64,000 bases of DNA from Azomonas agilis (lineage in GTDB: Bacteria; Pseudomonadota; Gammaproteobacteria; Pseudomonadales; Pseudomonadaceae): NCBI RefSeq assembly GCF_007830255.1, contig NZ_VLKG01000002.1, positions 1-64,000 on the forward strand. The letters are read 5' to 3'. The first letter of the stretch is position 1. Each line of letters opens with the position of its first letter. Below are positions 8,253 to 18,095 of this stretch, one piece after another. Below the pieces are notes generated by a model. That model did not search any database, had not been told where the DNA came from, and saw only the letters and a program-made list of their open reading frames with translations. The position numbers and the translations under genes were made by a program.

Positions 8253-10121
8253 ATGCTTAATAAATACCCTCTGTGGAAGTATGTCTTGATACTGGTCGTG
8301 CTGCTGTTGGCCAGTCTGTATTCTTTACCCAATTTGTTTCCGGACGACCCTGCGATTCAAATTACGGGGGCTAGCAGTGCGCGGGCAGTGACCCAAGCAG
8401 ACTTAGACCAGACGCGTTCTGCGTTAGAGACTGCAGGTATTCAGGTTAAAGCCACTTCTTTATCGGAGCAGGGGCGGGCTGGTTTACTGCGCTTGGTTAA
8501 GCAAAGCGATCAACTCCCGGCTAAAGATGTGGTACGTAAAGCGCTGGGTGAAGACTTTGTAGTCGCTCTGAATTTGGCGCCTACTACGCCTGCTTGGTTG
8601 CGTGCCATTGGCGCTAACCCGATGAAATTGGGTTTGGATTTATCCGGTGGGGTGCATTTCCTGCTGGCGGTGGATATGGATAAAGCCATTAAAACGCGGC
8701 TGAATATCCAAGAGAACGAAATCAAATCCCTGTTGCGTAAAGAACAGGTGCGGTATCGCAGCTTACCGGGGCAAGATAAAAGCATCGCCGTGGGCTTTAG
8801 CGATGAAGCACAGTTAGAGAAAGCCCAAAAGCTGATTCGTGATAACTACAACGACTTTAACTTCAGCACCCGCACCTTAGATGACTTGCAGGTACTGGAG
8901 CTGAGCTTTACCGAAACGCGCTTGGCCGAAATTCGGGAATACTCCATCAAACAAAACTTGACCACCGTGCGTAACCGGGTCAATGAGTTGGGAGTGTCTG
9001 AGCCTTTGGTGCAGCGTCAGGGGGCTGACCGCATTGTAGTAGAGCTACCTGGTGTTCAGGATACAGCGGAAGCCAAACGTATTTTGGGTAAAACCGCTAA
9101 CTTGGAGTTTCGTTTAGCCGCTTCATCGGATGCTCCTCGCGCTACCTCAGAAAGCTTTGAATTCCGTGAGTCAGGACGAGCACCTGCTTTATTGGAGCGG
9201 AGCGTCATCATCACCGGCGATCAGGTCAGTGATGCTCAAGCCAGTTTTGACGAGAATGGCCGCCCACAGGTCAATATTCGTTTGGATGGCTACGGAGGCG
9301 AGCTGATGAGCCGTGCCACCCGTACCAACGTAGGTCGCAGCATGGCGGTGCTGTTTATTGAGCAAAAGCCAGTTACTCGGACGGTACGCCAAACGGTGGA
9401 TGGTGTAGAGAAAGAGGTTAGCGTCCAAAGCTTCCAAGAAGACAAAAAGATCATTAGTTTAGCCACGATCCAATCTCAGCTTGGCAGTCAATTTCGGATT
9501 ACGGGCCTGAATGGACAGGGTGAGTCTTCGGAGTTAGCTCTGTTGCTGCGTGCCGGTGGTTTAGCGGCACCCATGTACTTTGCGGAAGAGCGCACCATTG
9601 GCCCAAGCTTGGGGGCTGAAAACATTGAGCTGGGGCTACAGTCCGCTGTTTGGGGCTTTATTTTCGTAGCCGTTTTTATGGTGGCAATTTACAAGCAGTT
9701 CGGAGTAATTGCGACCCTAGCCTTGCTGTTTAATATGTTCTGCCTAATGGCGCTAATGTCCATGCTTGGGGCCACGCTGACCTTGCCGGGCATCGCGGGT
9801 ATTGTGCTGACCATCGGTATGGCGGTGGATGCGAATGTGCTGATCTTCTCGCGGATTCGGGAGGAAATTGCTCGGGGTATATCCATTCAAAGGGCGCTGC
9901 ACGAAGGTTTTGATCGAGCCTTTTCCGCAATTTTGGACAGTAACCTTACTACGTTATTAGTAGGGGCTATCCTGTTCTCTTTGGGAACAGGGCCGGTAAA
10001 AGGCTTTGCCGTCACCATGTCGTTGGGGATCTTGACCTCCTTGTTTACTGCTGTGGTGGTAACGCGGGGTATGGTCAACCTGATATACGGTGGTCGTGAC
10101 ATTAAGAAGCTGTGGATCTGA
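8253..10121 (+). CDS. secD: Protein translocase subunit SecD
   Basis: SecD works with SecF as a proton-driven RND-type motor that helps complete protein export. The 622-residue protein has an N-terminal membrane anchor, a large periplasmic region, and five C-terminal helices beginning near residue 465. Visible signatures are LGLDLSGGVHFLLAVDM and the TM segment motif IGMAVDANVLIFSRIREE. The length is normal for a Pseudomonas-type SecD. secF follows at once. Confidence 0.97.
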   Translation: MLNKYPLWKYVLILVVLLLASLYSLPNLFPDDPAIQITGASSARAVTQADLDQTRSALETAGIQVKATSLSEQGRAGLLRLVKQSDQLPAKDVVRKALGEDFVVALNLAPTTPAWLRAIGANPMKLGLDLSGGVHFLLAVDMDKAIKTRLNIQENEIKSLLRKEQVRYRSLPGQDKSIAVGFSDEAQLEKAQKLIRDNYNDFNFSTRTLDDLQVLELSFTETRLAEIREYSIKQNLTTVRNRVNELGVSEPLVQRQGADRIVVELPGVQDTAEAKRILGKTANLEFRLAASSDAPRATSESFEFRESGRAPALLERSVIITGDQVSDAQASFDENGRPQVNIRLDGYGGELMSRATRTNVGRSMAVLFIEQKPVTRTVRQTVDGVEKEVSVQSFQEDKKIISLATIQSQLGSQFRITGLNGQGESSELALLLRAGGLAAPMYFAEERTIGPSLGAENIELGLQSAVWGFIFVAVFMVAIYKQFGVIATLALLFNMFCLMALMSMLGATLTLPGIAGIVLTIGMAVDANVLIFSRIREEIARGISIQRALHEGFDRAFSAILDSNLTTLLVGAILFSLGTGPVKGFAVTMSLGILTSLFTAVVVTRGMVNLIYGGRDIKKLWI

Positions 10122-10132
10122 GGAAGCAACCG

Positions 10133-11038
10133 ATGAAATCGACGATTAACTTCATGGGTGTGCGCCGAATTGTCATGGGCTTCACCCTAGTGGTATTGGT
10201 TATTTCTGTCCTGAGTTTGGTCTTTCGCGGGCTGAATTATGGTCTGGATTTTACCGGTGGTACCTTGGTAGAGCTGAGTTATCAGCATGGCGTTGAGCTG
10301 GACACCCTGCGCGGACAATTGGCGCAAGCAGGCTTGGGTGACGCACTGGTGCAGAGTTTTGGCGTCAGCACCGATGTTGTGGTACGGATGGCCGGTGACG
10401 ATGGAAAGGTAGGTCAGCATATTGCTCAAGTGCTGCAAGCGGCTGATCCCAGTAACCCGGTTACGGTTAAGCGGGTGGACTTTGTTGGCCCTGCGGTCGG
10501 CGAGGAGTTACGCGACCAAGGTGGCTTGGGCATGTTGCTGGCTTTAGGCGGCATCATGTTATACATGGCCTTCCGTTTTCAGTGGAAGTTTGGTTGTGGC
10601 GCGGTGTTGTCCCTGTTTCACGACACTATTATCGTGCTGGGCGTGTTCTCCCTGTTTGGCATTCCTTTCGATCTGACGGTATTGGCAGCGGTATTGGCCA
10701 TGATCGCCTATTCGCTGAACGATACCATCGTAGTATTCGACCGTGTGCGGGAGAACTTCCGCATACTGCGTAAAGTTGAGCTGATCGAAAACATCAATAT
10801 CTCTACCACCCAAACCTTGTTGCGTACCTTGGCCACCTCAATCTCCACGTTGTTGGTAGTGGGTGCGCTGATGTTGTTTGGCGGTGATAGCCTGTGGGGA
10901 TTTTCGCTGGCACTGTTCATCGGCATTGTGGTGGGGACCACTTCGTCTATCTATGTGGCCAACGTCACTTTGATTGAGCTGAAGTTGACCCGTGAGGACT
11001 TAATTCCGCCTCCGGTGACGGAAGATGCTCGTCCTTAG
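10133..11038 (+). CDS. secF: Protein translocase subunit SecF
   Basis: SecF pairs with SecD in the inner membrane. The 301-residue protein has FRGLNYGLDFTGGTLVEL after the first helix and AYSLNDTIVVFDRVREN in the fourth, both diagnostic. The frame is open from 10112, but ATG 10133 is preceded by GAGGAAGC and starts with MKSTINFMGVRR, as in relatives. A terminator follows the stop. Confidence 0.96.
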   Translation: MKSTINFMGVRRIVMGFTLVVLVISVLSLVFRGLNYGLDFTGGTLVELSYQHGVELDTLRGQLAQAGLGDALVQSFGVSTDVVVRMAGDDGKVGQHIAQVLQAADPSNPVTVKRVDFVGPAVGEELRDQGGLGMLLALGGIMLYMAFRFQWKFGCGAVLSLFHDTIIVLGVFSLFGIPFDLTVLAAVLAMIAYSLNDTIVVFDRVRENFRILRKVELIENINISTTQTLLRTLATSISTLLVVGALMLFGGDSLWGFSLALFIGIVVGTTSSIYVANVTLIELKLTREDLIPPPVTEDARP

Positions 11039-11057
11039 GATGCCTTAAGGTAATAAA

Positions 11058-11080
11058 AACGCCCGGAAGGGCGTTTTTTT
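11058..11080 (+). terminator. Intrinsic terminator after secF
   Basis: AACGCCC-GGAA-GGGCGTT followed by a T-run; it ends the queA-tgt-yajC-secDF operon before the convergent suhB. Confidence 0.9.
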
Positions 11081-11097
11081 ATGACTATGACTAGCCC

Positions 11098-11913
11098 TTA
11101 GCGTCTTAGGGCTGGAGGCAGGTGCGGTTGAATGTTGGTCAACACCGCTTTAAAACATTTGGTATTACCCGCAACAATATGTCCACGCTCCAAGAATTGG
11201 TGATCGCCGGTAAAATCGCTGACCAGTCCACCGGCTTCTTGGATTAACAAAGCTCCGGCCGCCATATCCCATTCGGCTAAACCAAACTCCCAAAAGGCAT
11301 CGTAGCGGCCTGCTGCCACATAGGCCAAATCCAGGCTAGCAGCTCCTGCGCGGCGCAATCCTGCGGTTTGGCCGACTAAAGAGCGGAACATATTTAGATA
11401 GCTGTCTAGGTAGTCTAACTGTCCTTCGCGGAAGGGGAAGCCTGTAGCTAACAGAGCGCCCTCCAATCCTTTGCGGCTGCTGACGCGCAGACGTTTACCG
11501 TTCAGCGCAGCGCCTCGGCCTCGGCTAGCGGTGAATTCCTCTTGGCGTATAGGATCGAGCACTACGGCATGTTCCAAACGTCCGCGATACTTGCAGGCAA
11601 TGCTGACGGCAAAATGGGGAACACCGTGGATAAAGTTAGTAGTGCCATCCAGAGGGTCGATGACCCACAGATAATCCGCACCATCCCCTGATCCCGGTTG
11701 CAGGCCAGTTTCTTCCCCTAAAATCCCGTGGGTGGGGTAGGCTTTACGCAGAGCAGCGATGATGCTTTGTTCGGCCGCATGATCGACTTCGGTGACATAG
11801 TCCTTGGCCTCTTTTTCGTTGATGGCGAGGACATCCAGGCGCTCAATGGATCGAACAATAAGTTCACCGGCGCCGCGAGCGGCGCGCAGCGCGATATTCA
11901 GCATGGGCTGCAT
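11098..11913 (-). CDS. suhB: Inositol-1-monophosphatase family protein SuhB
   Basis: SuhB dephosphorylates inositol monophosphate and also acts in rRNA transcription antitermination and virulence regulation in related bacteria. The 271-residue protein has the metal sites GEETG and WVIDPLDGTTNF, and the C-terminal WDMAAGALLIQEAGG block. The frame extends to 11949, but MQPMLNIALRAAR at 11913 is the conserved start. It is divergent from trmJ, the Pseudomonas arrangement. Confidence 0.95.
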   Translation of the reverse strand: MQPMLNIALRAARGAGELIVRSIERLDVLAINEKEAKDYVTEVDHAAEQSIIAALRKAYPTHGILGEETGLQPGSGDGADYLWVIDPLDGTTNFIHGVPHFAVSIACKYRGRLEHAVVLDPIRQEEFTASRGRGAALNGKRLRVSSRKGLEGALLATGFPFREGQLDYLDSYLNMFRSLVGQTAGLRRAGAASLDLAYVAAGRYDAFWEFGLAEWDMAAGALLIQEAGGLVSDFTGDHQFLERGHIVAGNTKCFKAVLTNIQPHLPPALRR

Positions 11914-12038
11914 GTTGCGTATACCTGGGCTTTTAAAGAAAGCTGGCAATTCTAGCAGAATACTGTTTTCAGGTAAGGGTTAGCGCGTGGACTGTAGTAA
12001 GCTTATACGTTCCGTTTTGCTGTTTGAGAGTATTTGCC

Positions 12039-12788
12039 TTGCTGCACAAGTTTCGTATTGTTTTGGTGAACACCAGTCATCCCGGTAACATTGGGGGTGC
12101 AGCGCGTGCCATGAAAACCATGGGATTATCCCGTCTTGTGCTGGTGCAGCCTGAGATTTTCCCCAGCGAAATTGCTGATGCTCGTGCCTCCGGGGCAACC
12201 GATCTTTTGCAGTCAGCACAGGTAGTAAACTCCCTAGATGAAGCTCTGGTTGGTTGTCAATTAGTATTAGGAACCAGCGCGCGAGAGCGGCATATTCCTT
12301 GGCCCCTATTAGAGCCCCGTGCCGCTGCCGAGCGTTGTGGAGCCTGTACCCAGCAAGGCGGAGAAGTTGCCTTGGTGTTCGGTCGGGAGCACGCCGGTCT
12401 GACTAATGAAGAGTTACAGCGCTGCCACATCCATATTCATATTCCCTCAGACCCCAACTTTGCCTCACTGAATTTAGCCGCAGCGGTGCAGGTTTTGGCC
12501 TATGAGCTGCGTCTAGTGGCTTTGAGCGCAGAGAAAGACTCAGTAGCGCCTGTCCATACCCCAGATCCTGACACTCAACCCGTTACCGCTGACGAGTTGG
12601 AACAGTTCTATCAGCACTTGGAGCAGACACTAATTGATATCCGCTTTCTTGATCCTGAGCGGCCGCGCCATTTGATGGCTCGTTTGCGCCGTCTGTATGG
12701 ACGAGCTGATATTGAGCGGCTGGAGATGAATATCCTGCGCGGCATTTTGACCGAGACTCGGAAGATCGCTCGTCAATCCATCACATAA
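12039..12788 (+). CDS. trmJ: tRNA (cytidine/uridine-2'-O-)-methyltransferase TrmJ
   Basis: TrmJ methylates the ribose at position 32 in the tRNA anticodon loop. The product is a SPOUT methyltransferase of about 249 residues. The N-terminal knot domain has NTSHPGNIGGAARAMKTMGL and LVFGREHAGLTNEEL, and a C-terminal helical extension follows (DIRFLDPERPRHLMARLRRL). I see no ATG at the conserved start; TTG 12039 gives MLHKFRIVLVN, matching relatives. A TTG at 12024 is also possible. Confidence 0.92.
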   Translation: MLHKFRIVLVNTSHPGNIGGAARAMKTMGLSRLVLVQPEIFPSEIADARASGATDLLQSAQVVNSLDEALVGCQLVLGTSARERHIPWPLLEPRAAAERCGACTQQGGEVALVFGREHAGLTNEELQRCHIHIHIPSDPNFASLNLAAAVQVLAYELRLVALSAEKDSVAPVHTPDPDTQPVTADELEQFYQHLEQTLIDIRFLDPERPRHLMARLRRLYGRADIERLEMNILRGILTETRKIARQSIT

Positions 12789-12803
12789 TAGCGCCTGCTG
12801 CTT

Positions 12804-12846
12804 TTGAGGACTCCCGATTGAACAGTTCAAGGCTTGGGAGCCTCAA
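12804..12846. other. Large stem-loop after trmJ
   Basis: TTGAGG and CTCCC pair with GGGAG and CCTCAA across one bulged A, and an inner TTGAA-CAG-TTCAA hairpin fills the loop. There is no T-run, so it is a weak terminator candidate or an mRNA-stabilising structure. Confidence 0.55.
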
Positions 12847-12893
12847 GTATTCGTGCCATGATGCCAATACGAATTTAAATCGTGGAGTTGGGC

Positions 12894-13502
12894 ATGTTGG
12901 ATTATTTACTCCAGCGTGTACGGGACTACGCTCCGGGTAGTGGCCCAGTGGGGTGCTTCTCAGAAGCCGCAGTACTCATGCCGATCACGCGCACTGATTC
13001 ACCAGAACTGGTGTTAACCCTAAGGGCGAGCGGACTTTCTACCCACAGCGGTGAGGTGGCTTTTCCCGGTGGTCGGCGTGACCCTACTGATCTGAGTTTA
13101 AAGCATACCGCTTTGCGTGAAGCCGAGGAGGAGGTAGGTTTACCCCCCGGTATGGTTGAGATGATGGGATCGCTCACCCCCTTAGTATCGCGTTACGGCA
13201 TCAAGGTTACGCCCTATGTGGGGTTGGTGCCTAACTACGTCGAATACCGCCCCAATGATGCCGAAATCGCCAGCGTATTTTTTGTGCCGCTGAAGTTTTT
13301 TTGCCAGCCGCCGCAAGAGATACAGTGGCGTATGGATGCTCAGGGCCAAGCTTGGCCTGTACCGAGCTATTACTACGATAATTATAAAATCTGGGGACTC
13401 ACCGCTTTGATGATCATTGAGCTGGTCAATGTAGTCTGTGATGCAGGGGTATGCTTACAGCAGCCTACCTCACTGTCCCTAACTGCTATGAGGAGATCCT
13501 GA
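12894..13502 (+). CDS. CoA pyrophosphatase-type Nudix hydrolase
   Basis: A 202-residue Nudix enzyme most like the NudL group, which hydrolyses CoA and its derivatives to 3',5'-ADP and phosphopantetheine. The CoA-type Nudix box reads [20 protein letters not shown] with EEVGL following, preceded by [13 protein letters not shown]. The frame opens at a GTG at 12882, but GGAG lies about 8 nt before ATG 12894, which gives MLDYLLQRV. The gamma-carbonic-anhydrase-like gene follows after 2 bp. Confidence 0.88.
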   Translation: MLDYLLQRVRDYAPGSGPVGCFSEAAVLMPITRTDSPELVLTLRASGLSTHSGEVAFPGGRRDPTDLSLKHTALREAEEEVGLPPGMVEMMGSLTPLVSRYGIKVTPYVGLVPNYVEYRPNDAEIASVFFVPLKFFCQPPQEIQWRMDAQGQAWPVPSYYYDNYKIWGLTALMIIELVNVVCDAGVCLQQPTSLSLTAMRRS

Positions 13503-13504
13503 AA

Positions 13505-14029
13505 GTGAAATACCGTCTAGGCGAAGCCCAAGTAGAAGCCCATCCTGAGAGCTGGATCGCACCCAATGCCACTCTAATTGGCAAAGTGCGTTTAGAGGCG
13601 GGAGCCAGTGTTTGGTTTAACACTGTACTGCGTGGCGATAATGAGCTGATCCATATTGGTGAGCGCAGTAATGTGCAAGATGGCAGCGTATTACATACCG
13701 ATATGGGCCAGCCTTTAACCCTAGGAAGAGGTGTGACTGTGGGCCATAACGTCATGCTGCACGGTTGCACGGTAGGGGATCATAGTTTGATTGGTATTAA
13801 TGCGGTCATACTTAATGGCGCTAAAATTGGCCGCTACTGCTTGATTGGTGCTAATACCCTAATCCCCGAAGGAAAAGAAATTCCTGATGGCTCTTTGGTC
13901 ATGGGTTCTCCGGGTAAAGTGGTGCGTACCCTGACGGATGAGCAGAAAAAAATGCTAGAAAAAAGTGCTGAAAACTACGTCCTTAACGCCCAGCGTTATG
14001 CCCGTGAGTTGCAGCCACAGGAAGATTAA
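13505..14029 (+). CDS. Gamma-carbonic anhydrase-like hexapeptide protein
   Basis: A 174-residue left-handed beta-helix protein of the YrdA/PaaY group: trimeric, metal binding, with a mostly unproven physiological role. The hexapeptide repeats run through about residues 10-140 ([39 protein letters not shown]). His residues in LHTDM, GHNV and MLHG are the expected metal ligands. The start is GTG 13505 with AGGAG 9 nt upstream; the frame is open further upstream inside the Nudix gene. It is probably co-transcribed with that gene. Confidence 0.9.
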   Translation: MKYRLGEAQVEAHPESWIAPNATLIGKVRLEAGASVWFNTVLRGDNELIHIGERSNVQDGSVLHTDMGQPLTLGRGVTVGHNVMLHGCTVGDHSLIGINAVILNGAKIGRYCLIGANTLIPEGKEIPDGSLVMGSPGKVVRTLTDEQKKMLEKSAENYVLNAQRYARELQPQED

Positions 14030-14092
14030 ATACTGCGTTTAATGCTGCGCAGCCTATATTTTTAACTACTAAAATCTCCTGCCGAGGAAGAT

Positions 14093-15274
14093 ATGCCCCA
14101 TATAGGTACGCCCCTATCGGTGAGTGCAACGCGCGTTCTGCTTTGTGGCTCTGGTGAGTTGGGAAAAGAACTGGTCATTGAGCTACAGCGTCTGGGGGTT
14201 GAGGTCATCGCCGTTGACCGTTATGCCGATGCACCGGCTATGCAAGTGGCCCATCGTAGCTACGTTATTGATATGCTGGATGGTGCTGCGTTACGGGCGT
14301 TGATTGAGCAAGAAAAACCCCACTACATCGTGCCCGAAATTGAAGCCATCGCCACAGCTACCTTGGTGGAATTGGAATCCGAAGGCTTTACCGTCATCCC
14401 CAGTGCGCGTGCGGCCCACTTGACCATGAATCGCGAGGGCATCCGCCGTTTGGCGGCTGAGGAATTGGGCTTGCCCACCTCCCCGTATTTCTTCGCAGAT
14501 ACTGAAGCCGACTACCGTAAAGCTGCGGAGACTCTGGGCTTTCCCTGTGTTGTCAAACCCATTATGAGCTCATCGGGTAAAGGTCAAAGTGTCCTCAAAG
14601 GGCCAGAGGATTTAGCCACGGCTTGGCAATATGCCCAAGAAGGTGGTCGCGCTGGGAAAGGCCGTGTCATCGTAGAAGGCTTTATTGAGTTTGACTATGA
14701 AATCACCCTATTAACCGTGCGTCATACGGGTGGAACCAGCTTCTGTGCGCCTATTGGCCATCGTCAGGTCAAGGGGGATTACCACGAGTCTTGGCAACCC
14801 CAAGCGATGAGCGCCACCGCCTTATCTGAAGCCGAGCGTATTGCCTTACGCATTACCGAGGCGTTAGGTGGACGCGGGCTGTTTGGTGTGGAGCTGTTTA
14901 TCAAAGGCGACCAAGTTTGGTTTAGCGAGGTTTCGCCACGTCCTCATGATACGGGCATGGTGACTCTGATTTCTCAGGATTTGTCTGAATTTGCCTTACA
15001 TGCGCGCGCGATTTTGGGTCTACCCATTCCCTTGATCCGCCAGTTTGGGCCATCCGCTTCTGCCGTACTCTTGGTGGAGGGCGAGTCCGAGTCTTTGAGC
15101 TTTGGCAACTTAGCCACTGCTTTGAGCGAGCCGGATACTAACTTACGCCTATTTGGTAAGCCTTGGGTGAAAGGGCAACGGCGCATGGGTGTTGCTTTGG
15201 CGCGTCATCAGTCGATTGAGGAAGCACGGGGGCGCGCTCAGCGGGTAGCGGGTGCGGTGTCTGTGACCCTCTAA
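14093..15274 (+). CDS. purT: Formate-dependent phosphoribosylglycinamide formyltransferase
   Basis: PurT makes formyl-GAR from GAR, formate and ATP, the folate-independent alternative to PurN in purine synthesis. The 393-residue ATP-grasp protein has the family blocks [52 protein letters not shown] and [21 protein letters not shown] precedes the ATG. It appears to be a single-gene unit ended by a long stem-loop. Confidence 0.97.
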   Translation: MPHIGTPLSVSATRVLLCGSGELGKELVIELQRLGVEVIAVDRYADAPAMQVAHRSYVIDMLDGAALRALIEQEKPHYIVPEIEAIATATLVELESEGFTVIPSARAAHLTMNREGIRRLAAEELGLPTSPYFFADTEADYRKAAETLGFPCVVKPIMSSSGKGQSVLKGPEDLATAWQYAQEGGRAGKGRVIVEGFIEFDYEITLLTVRHTGGTSFCAPIGHRQVKGDYHESWQPQAMSATALSEAERIALRITEALGGRGLFGVELFIKGDQVWFSEVSPRPHDTGMVTLISQDLSEFALHARAILGLPIPLIRQFGPSASAVLLVEGESESLSFGNLATALSEPDTNLRLFGKPWVKGQRRMGVALARHQSIEEARGRAQRVAGAVSVTL

Positions 15275-15331
15275 CCTTGAATCAGCCCTAAACCAAGGAG
15301 TGCCTAACTCAGGGGTTTAGGGCTATCAAGG
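15275..15331. terminator. Long hairpin between convergent purT and ccsA-like gene
   Basis: CCTTGA and AGCCCTAAACC pair with GGTTTAGGGCT and TCAAGG, giving about 17 bp with a small internal loop. It lies between two converging genes. No T-run follows on either strand, so bidirectional terminator function is likely by position but not proven. Confidence 0.55.
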
Positions 15332-15342
15332 CATGATCTGGG

Positions 15343-16143
15343 TTAGATATGCAGGATAAATTCGCGTACCAGTTTGGTACCGAAGTAAGCCAGCATCAGC
15401 AGACAAAAGCCCCCTAGCGTTAAGCGAATCGCCGTTGGGCCACGCCAGCCTAAATAGTGGTGAGCTGCCAATAACAAACCAAAGACCAGCCACGCGAACA
15501 GCGATAACAGCGTCTTATGTACGAGGTGTTGAGCCAGCAGGTTATCGACGAAAAACCAGCCTGACAGCAAAGAAATACAGAGCAAAATCCAGCCTGCCCA
15601 CAAAAAGCTGAACAGTAAATGTTCCATCGTTTGTAGGGGCGGGAAGTTACGAATAATGCCGTTAGGGTGTTTACGTTTTAATGCAAAATTTTGCAGCAAC
15701 AGCAGCAAGGCTTGCAGTGCTGCCATAGTAAAAATGCCGTAAGCCAATATAGAAAACAGAATATGGGCCAGCATGCCGGGTTGTTCTGCAATAGGCGGTG
15801 CAGTGCCAGTGGGTGCAAACTGTGCCAATAACACCGCCAGCGCCGTCATAGGGAACAAAGGCAGTAGCAGGTTTTCGACGGGTAGGCGGCGCATCGCCAA
15901 AAAAATCAGCGAAACAACAGAGGCTGCAATCAGGCTAGAGGCGGTGAAAAAGTTCAGATTTAATCCAGCAGGGACAAAGAGATGCTGGGCAAGGCTCACC
16001 ACATGCATCAACAGTGCTAGACCGCCAAGGGATACTAAAATAGAGCGATTAGGAGCAATGTGCTGTATCAGTCTTAGGCCTTGATATCCCGTGATACCGG
16101 CATAAAGACAGGCCGCTGTAAGGCTGGGTAGCAAAGAATGCAT
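15343..16143 (-). CDS. CcsA/YpjD-like cytochrome c assembly membrane protein
   Basis: A 266-residue integral membrane protein with about eight hydrophobic helices and the CcsA-type region (HILFSILAYGIFTMAALQALLL and LFAWLVFGLLLAAHHYLGWRG). It is the gene normally found divergent from ffh in Pseudomonas. CcsA-family proteins handle heme for cytochrome c, but YpjD-type members lack a full tryptophan-rich motif and their function is not settled. The start is ATG 16143. Confidence 0.88.
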   Translation of the reverse strand: MHSLLPSLTAACLYAGITGYQGLRLIQHIAPNRSILVSLGGLALLMHVVSLAQHLFVPAGLNLNFFTASSLIAASVVSLIFLAMRRLPVENLLLPLFPMTALAVLLAQFAPTGTAPPIAEQPGMLAHILFSILAYGIFTMAALQALLLLLQNFALKRKHPNGIIRNFPPLQTMEHLLFSFLWAGWILLCISLLSGWFFVDNLLAQHLVHKTLLSLFAWLVFGLLLAAHHYLGWRGPTAIRLTLGGFCLLMLAYFGTKLVREFILHI

Positions 16144-16299
16144 AAGTCTGAAAGCATGTTTTTAAGGGTCTTGAGTTTGGCACAAATTGTTCTTTGTGCA
16201 ACAGCGATAAAGCGCACAAAACATAAAACCTAATGCTTGAAGTCGACACTAGCTTCTATAATCGTCTTCATCCATCACCAAAGCCTGCGTGGAATGGCC

Positions 16300-17676
16300 A
16301 TGTTTGACAACCTGAGCGACCGACTTTCCCAAACCCTGCGTCAAGTAACTGGCAAGGCCAAACTAAGCGAAGACAACATCAAAGATGCTCTGCGCGATGT
16401 GCGTATGGCTTTGTTGGAAGCGGATGTAGCCTTACCCGTCGTTAAAGACTTTATTAATAAGGTCAAAGAGCGGGCTATTGGTACCGAGGTTTCCAAAAGC
16501 CTGACTCCAGGTCAAAGCTTTATCAAAATTGTTAAGGCTGAGTTGGAAGACCTAATGGGTAAATCCAACGAAGACCTAAACCTCAACGCAATACCGCCTG
16601 CTGTAGTGCTGATGGCGGGTCTGCAAGGTGCGGGTAAAACCACTACCGTGGGTAAGCTGGCACGCTTTTTAAAAGAGCGTAAGAAAAAATCTGTGATGGT
16701 GGTGTCGGTAGATGTATATCGTCCTGCAGCCATTAAGCAGTTGGAAACCTTAGCCCAAGAAGTTGGGGTAGTGTTTTATCCTTCAGAAGCCCATCAAAAA
16801 CCTGCTGACATTGCCAAAGCAGCCATTCAAGAGGCCAAGCTTAAATTCATTGATGTCGTATTGGTGGATACCGCCGGTCGTCTGCACGTTGATGGCGAGA
16901 TGATGCAGGAGATTGAGCAACTACACGCCCTGATCAAGCCGGTGGAAACCCTGTTTGTGGTAGATGCCATGACCGGGCAGGATGCCGCCAATACGGCTAA
17001 AGCCTTTAACGACAGTCTACCGCTGACGGGCGTTATTCTGACCAAGGTAGATGGTGATGCACGGGGCGGGGCGGCATTATCAGTACGCTCCATCACGGGT
17101 AAACCCATCAAGTTTGTGGGGATGGGGGAGCGTACCGATGCTTTAGATCCTTTCCATCCGGATCGGGTCGCCTCGCGTATTTTGGGCATGGGGGATGTGT
17201 TGAGCCTGATCGAACAGGCTGAGCAAAATCTGGACAAGGAAAAAGCCCAAAAACTCACCCAAAAGCTGAAAAAAGGCAAAGGCTTTGACCTAGAGGATTT
17301 CCGCGACCAAATTCAGCAAATGAAAAGCATGGGCGGATTTGGCGGAATGATGGATAAGTTACCTTCCATAGGTGGGGTTAATTTATCCCAAATGGGTAAC
17401 GTGCAGGATGCGGCGGAGAAACAATTCCGGCAAATGGAAGCCATCATCAACTCAATGACCCCTGAAGAGCGCCGTAACCCTGATGTGGTTAGTGGTTCGC
17501 GCAAACGGCGTATTGCTTTAGGTTCTGGAACACAGATTCAGGACGTAGGCCGTTTGATTAAGCAACACAAACAGATGCAAAAAATGATGAAAAAAGTTAC
17601 CGGAAAAGGCGGCTTAAGCAAAATGATGCGTGGTATGGGCAGCCTATTTCCGGGGGGCGGATTACCGAAACTCTAA
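16300..17676 (+). CDS. ffh: Signal recognition particle protein Ffh (SRP54)
   Basis: Ffh with 4.5S RNA binds signal sequences on ribosomes and delivers them to FtsY. The 458-residue protein has the N domain, the G domain with GLQGAGKTTTVGKLA (G1), VDTAGRLHVD (G3) and TKVDGDARGG (G4), and a Met-rich M domain with the RNA-binding SGSRKRRIALGSG. The frame is open from 16237, but MFDNLSDRLSQTLR at 16300 is the conserved start. Confidence 0.97.
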   Translation: MFDNLSDRLSQTLRQVTGKAKLSEDNIKDALRDVRMALLEADVALPVVKDFINKVKERAIGTEVSKSLTPGQSFIKIVKAELEDLMGKSNEDLNLNAIPPAVVLMAGLQGAGKTTTVGKLARFLKERKKKSVMVVSVDVYRPAAIKQLETLAQEVGVVFYPSEAHQKPADIAKAAIQEAKLKFIDVVLVDTAGRLHVDGEMMQEIEQLHALIKPVETLFVVDAMTGQDAANTAKAFNDSLPLTGVILTKVDGDARGGAALSVRSITGKPIKFVGMGERTDALDPFHPDRVASRILGMGDVLSLIEQAEQNLDKEKAQKLTQKLKKGKGFDLEDFRDQIQQMKSMGGFGGMMDKLPSIGGVNLSQMGNVQDAAEKQFRQMEAIINSMTPEERRNPDVVSGSRKRRIALGSGTQIQDVGRLIKQHKQMQKMMKKVTGKGGLSKMMRGMGSLFPGGGLPKL

Positions 17677-17697
17677 GGCTTGAAGCCTAAATCAACA

Positions 17698-17730
17698 GGC
17701 TATGGGCTTGATCTTTGATCAAGCCTAGCC
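17698..17730. other. Strong hairpin between ffh and rpsP
   Basis: GGCTA and GGCTTGATC pair with GATCAAGCC and TAGCC around a TTT loop, with a 2-nt bulge. No U-tract follows. It probably separates the ffh transcript from the rpsP promoter. Confidence 0.55.
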
Positions 17731-17740
17731 GAAAAGCCAT

Positions 17741-17768
17741 TTGCAAACTGGTGGATAATCCTTAAAAT
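17741..17768 (+). promoter_or_regulatory. Probable sigma-70 promoter of the rpsP operon
   Basis: TTGCAA (17741-17746) and TAAAAT (17763-17768) are separated by 16 bp, about 70 bp before rpsP and right after the ffh hairpin. Confidence 0.5.
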
Positions 17769-17838
17769 ACGCGGCCTTCTGGCCTTCATAAGGCCCAAGT
17801 ATTCCAGATGTGTCGCATCACTACAGGATTATCTTCAT

Positions 17839-18090
17839 ATGGTAACTATTCGCCTCGCTCGCGGTGGCTCTAAAAAGCGCCCCTTCTATCACCTGACCGT
17901 AACCAACAGCCGTAATGCTCGTGACGGTCGTTTCGTTGAGCGTATTGGTTTCTTTAACCCCGTTGCAGCGGGTGCAGAGCCTCGTCTGTCCGTAAACCAA
18001 GAGCGCGTTAGCTACTGGTTAAGCCAAGGTGCTCAGCCTTCAGAGCGCGTTGCTCAACTGCTGAAAGAAGCGGCCAAGACTGCAGCCTGA
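17839..18090 (+). CDS. rpsP: 30S ribosomal protein bS16
   Basis: An 83-residue small-subunit protein needed for 30S assembly. It has the family start [19 protein letters not shown] and the [15 protein letters not shown] segment. It is the first gene of the conserved rpsP-rimM-trmD-rplS operon, behind a clear promoter. Confidence 0.98.
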   Translation: MVTIRLARGGSKKRPFYHLTVTNSRNARDGRFVERIGFFNPVAAGAEPRLSVNQERVSYWLSQGAQPSERVAQLLKEAAKTAA

Positions 18091-18095
18091 CCCTT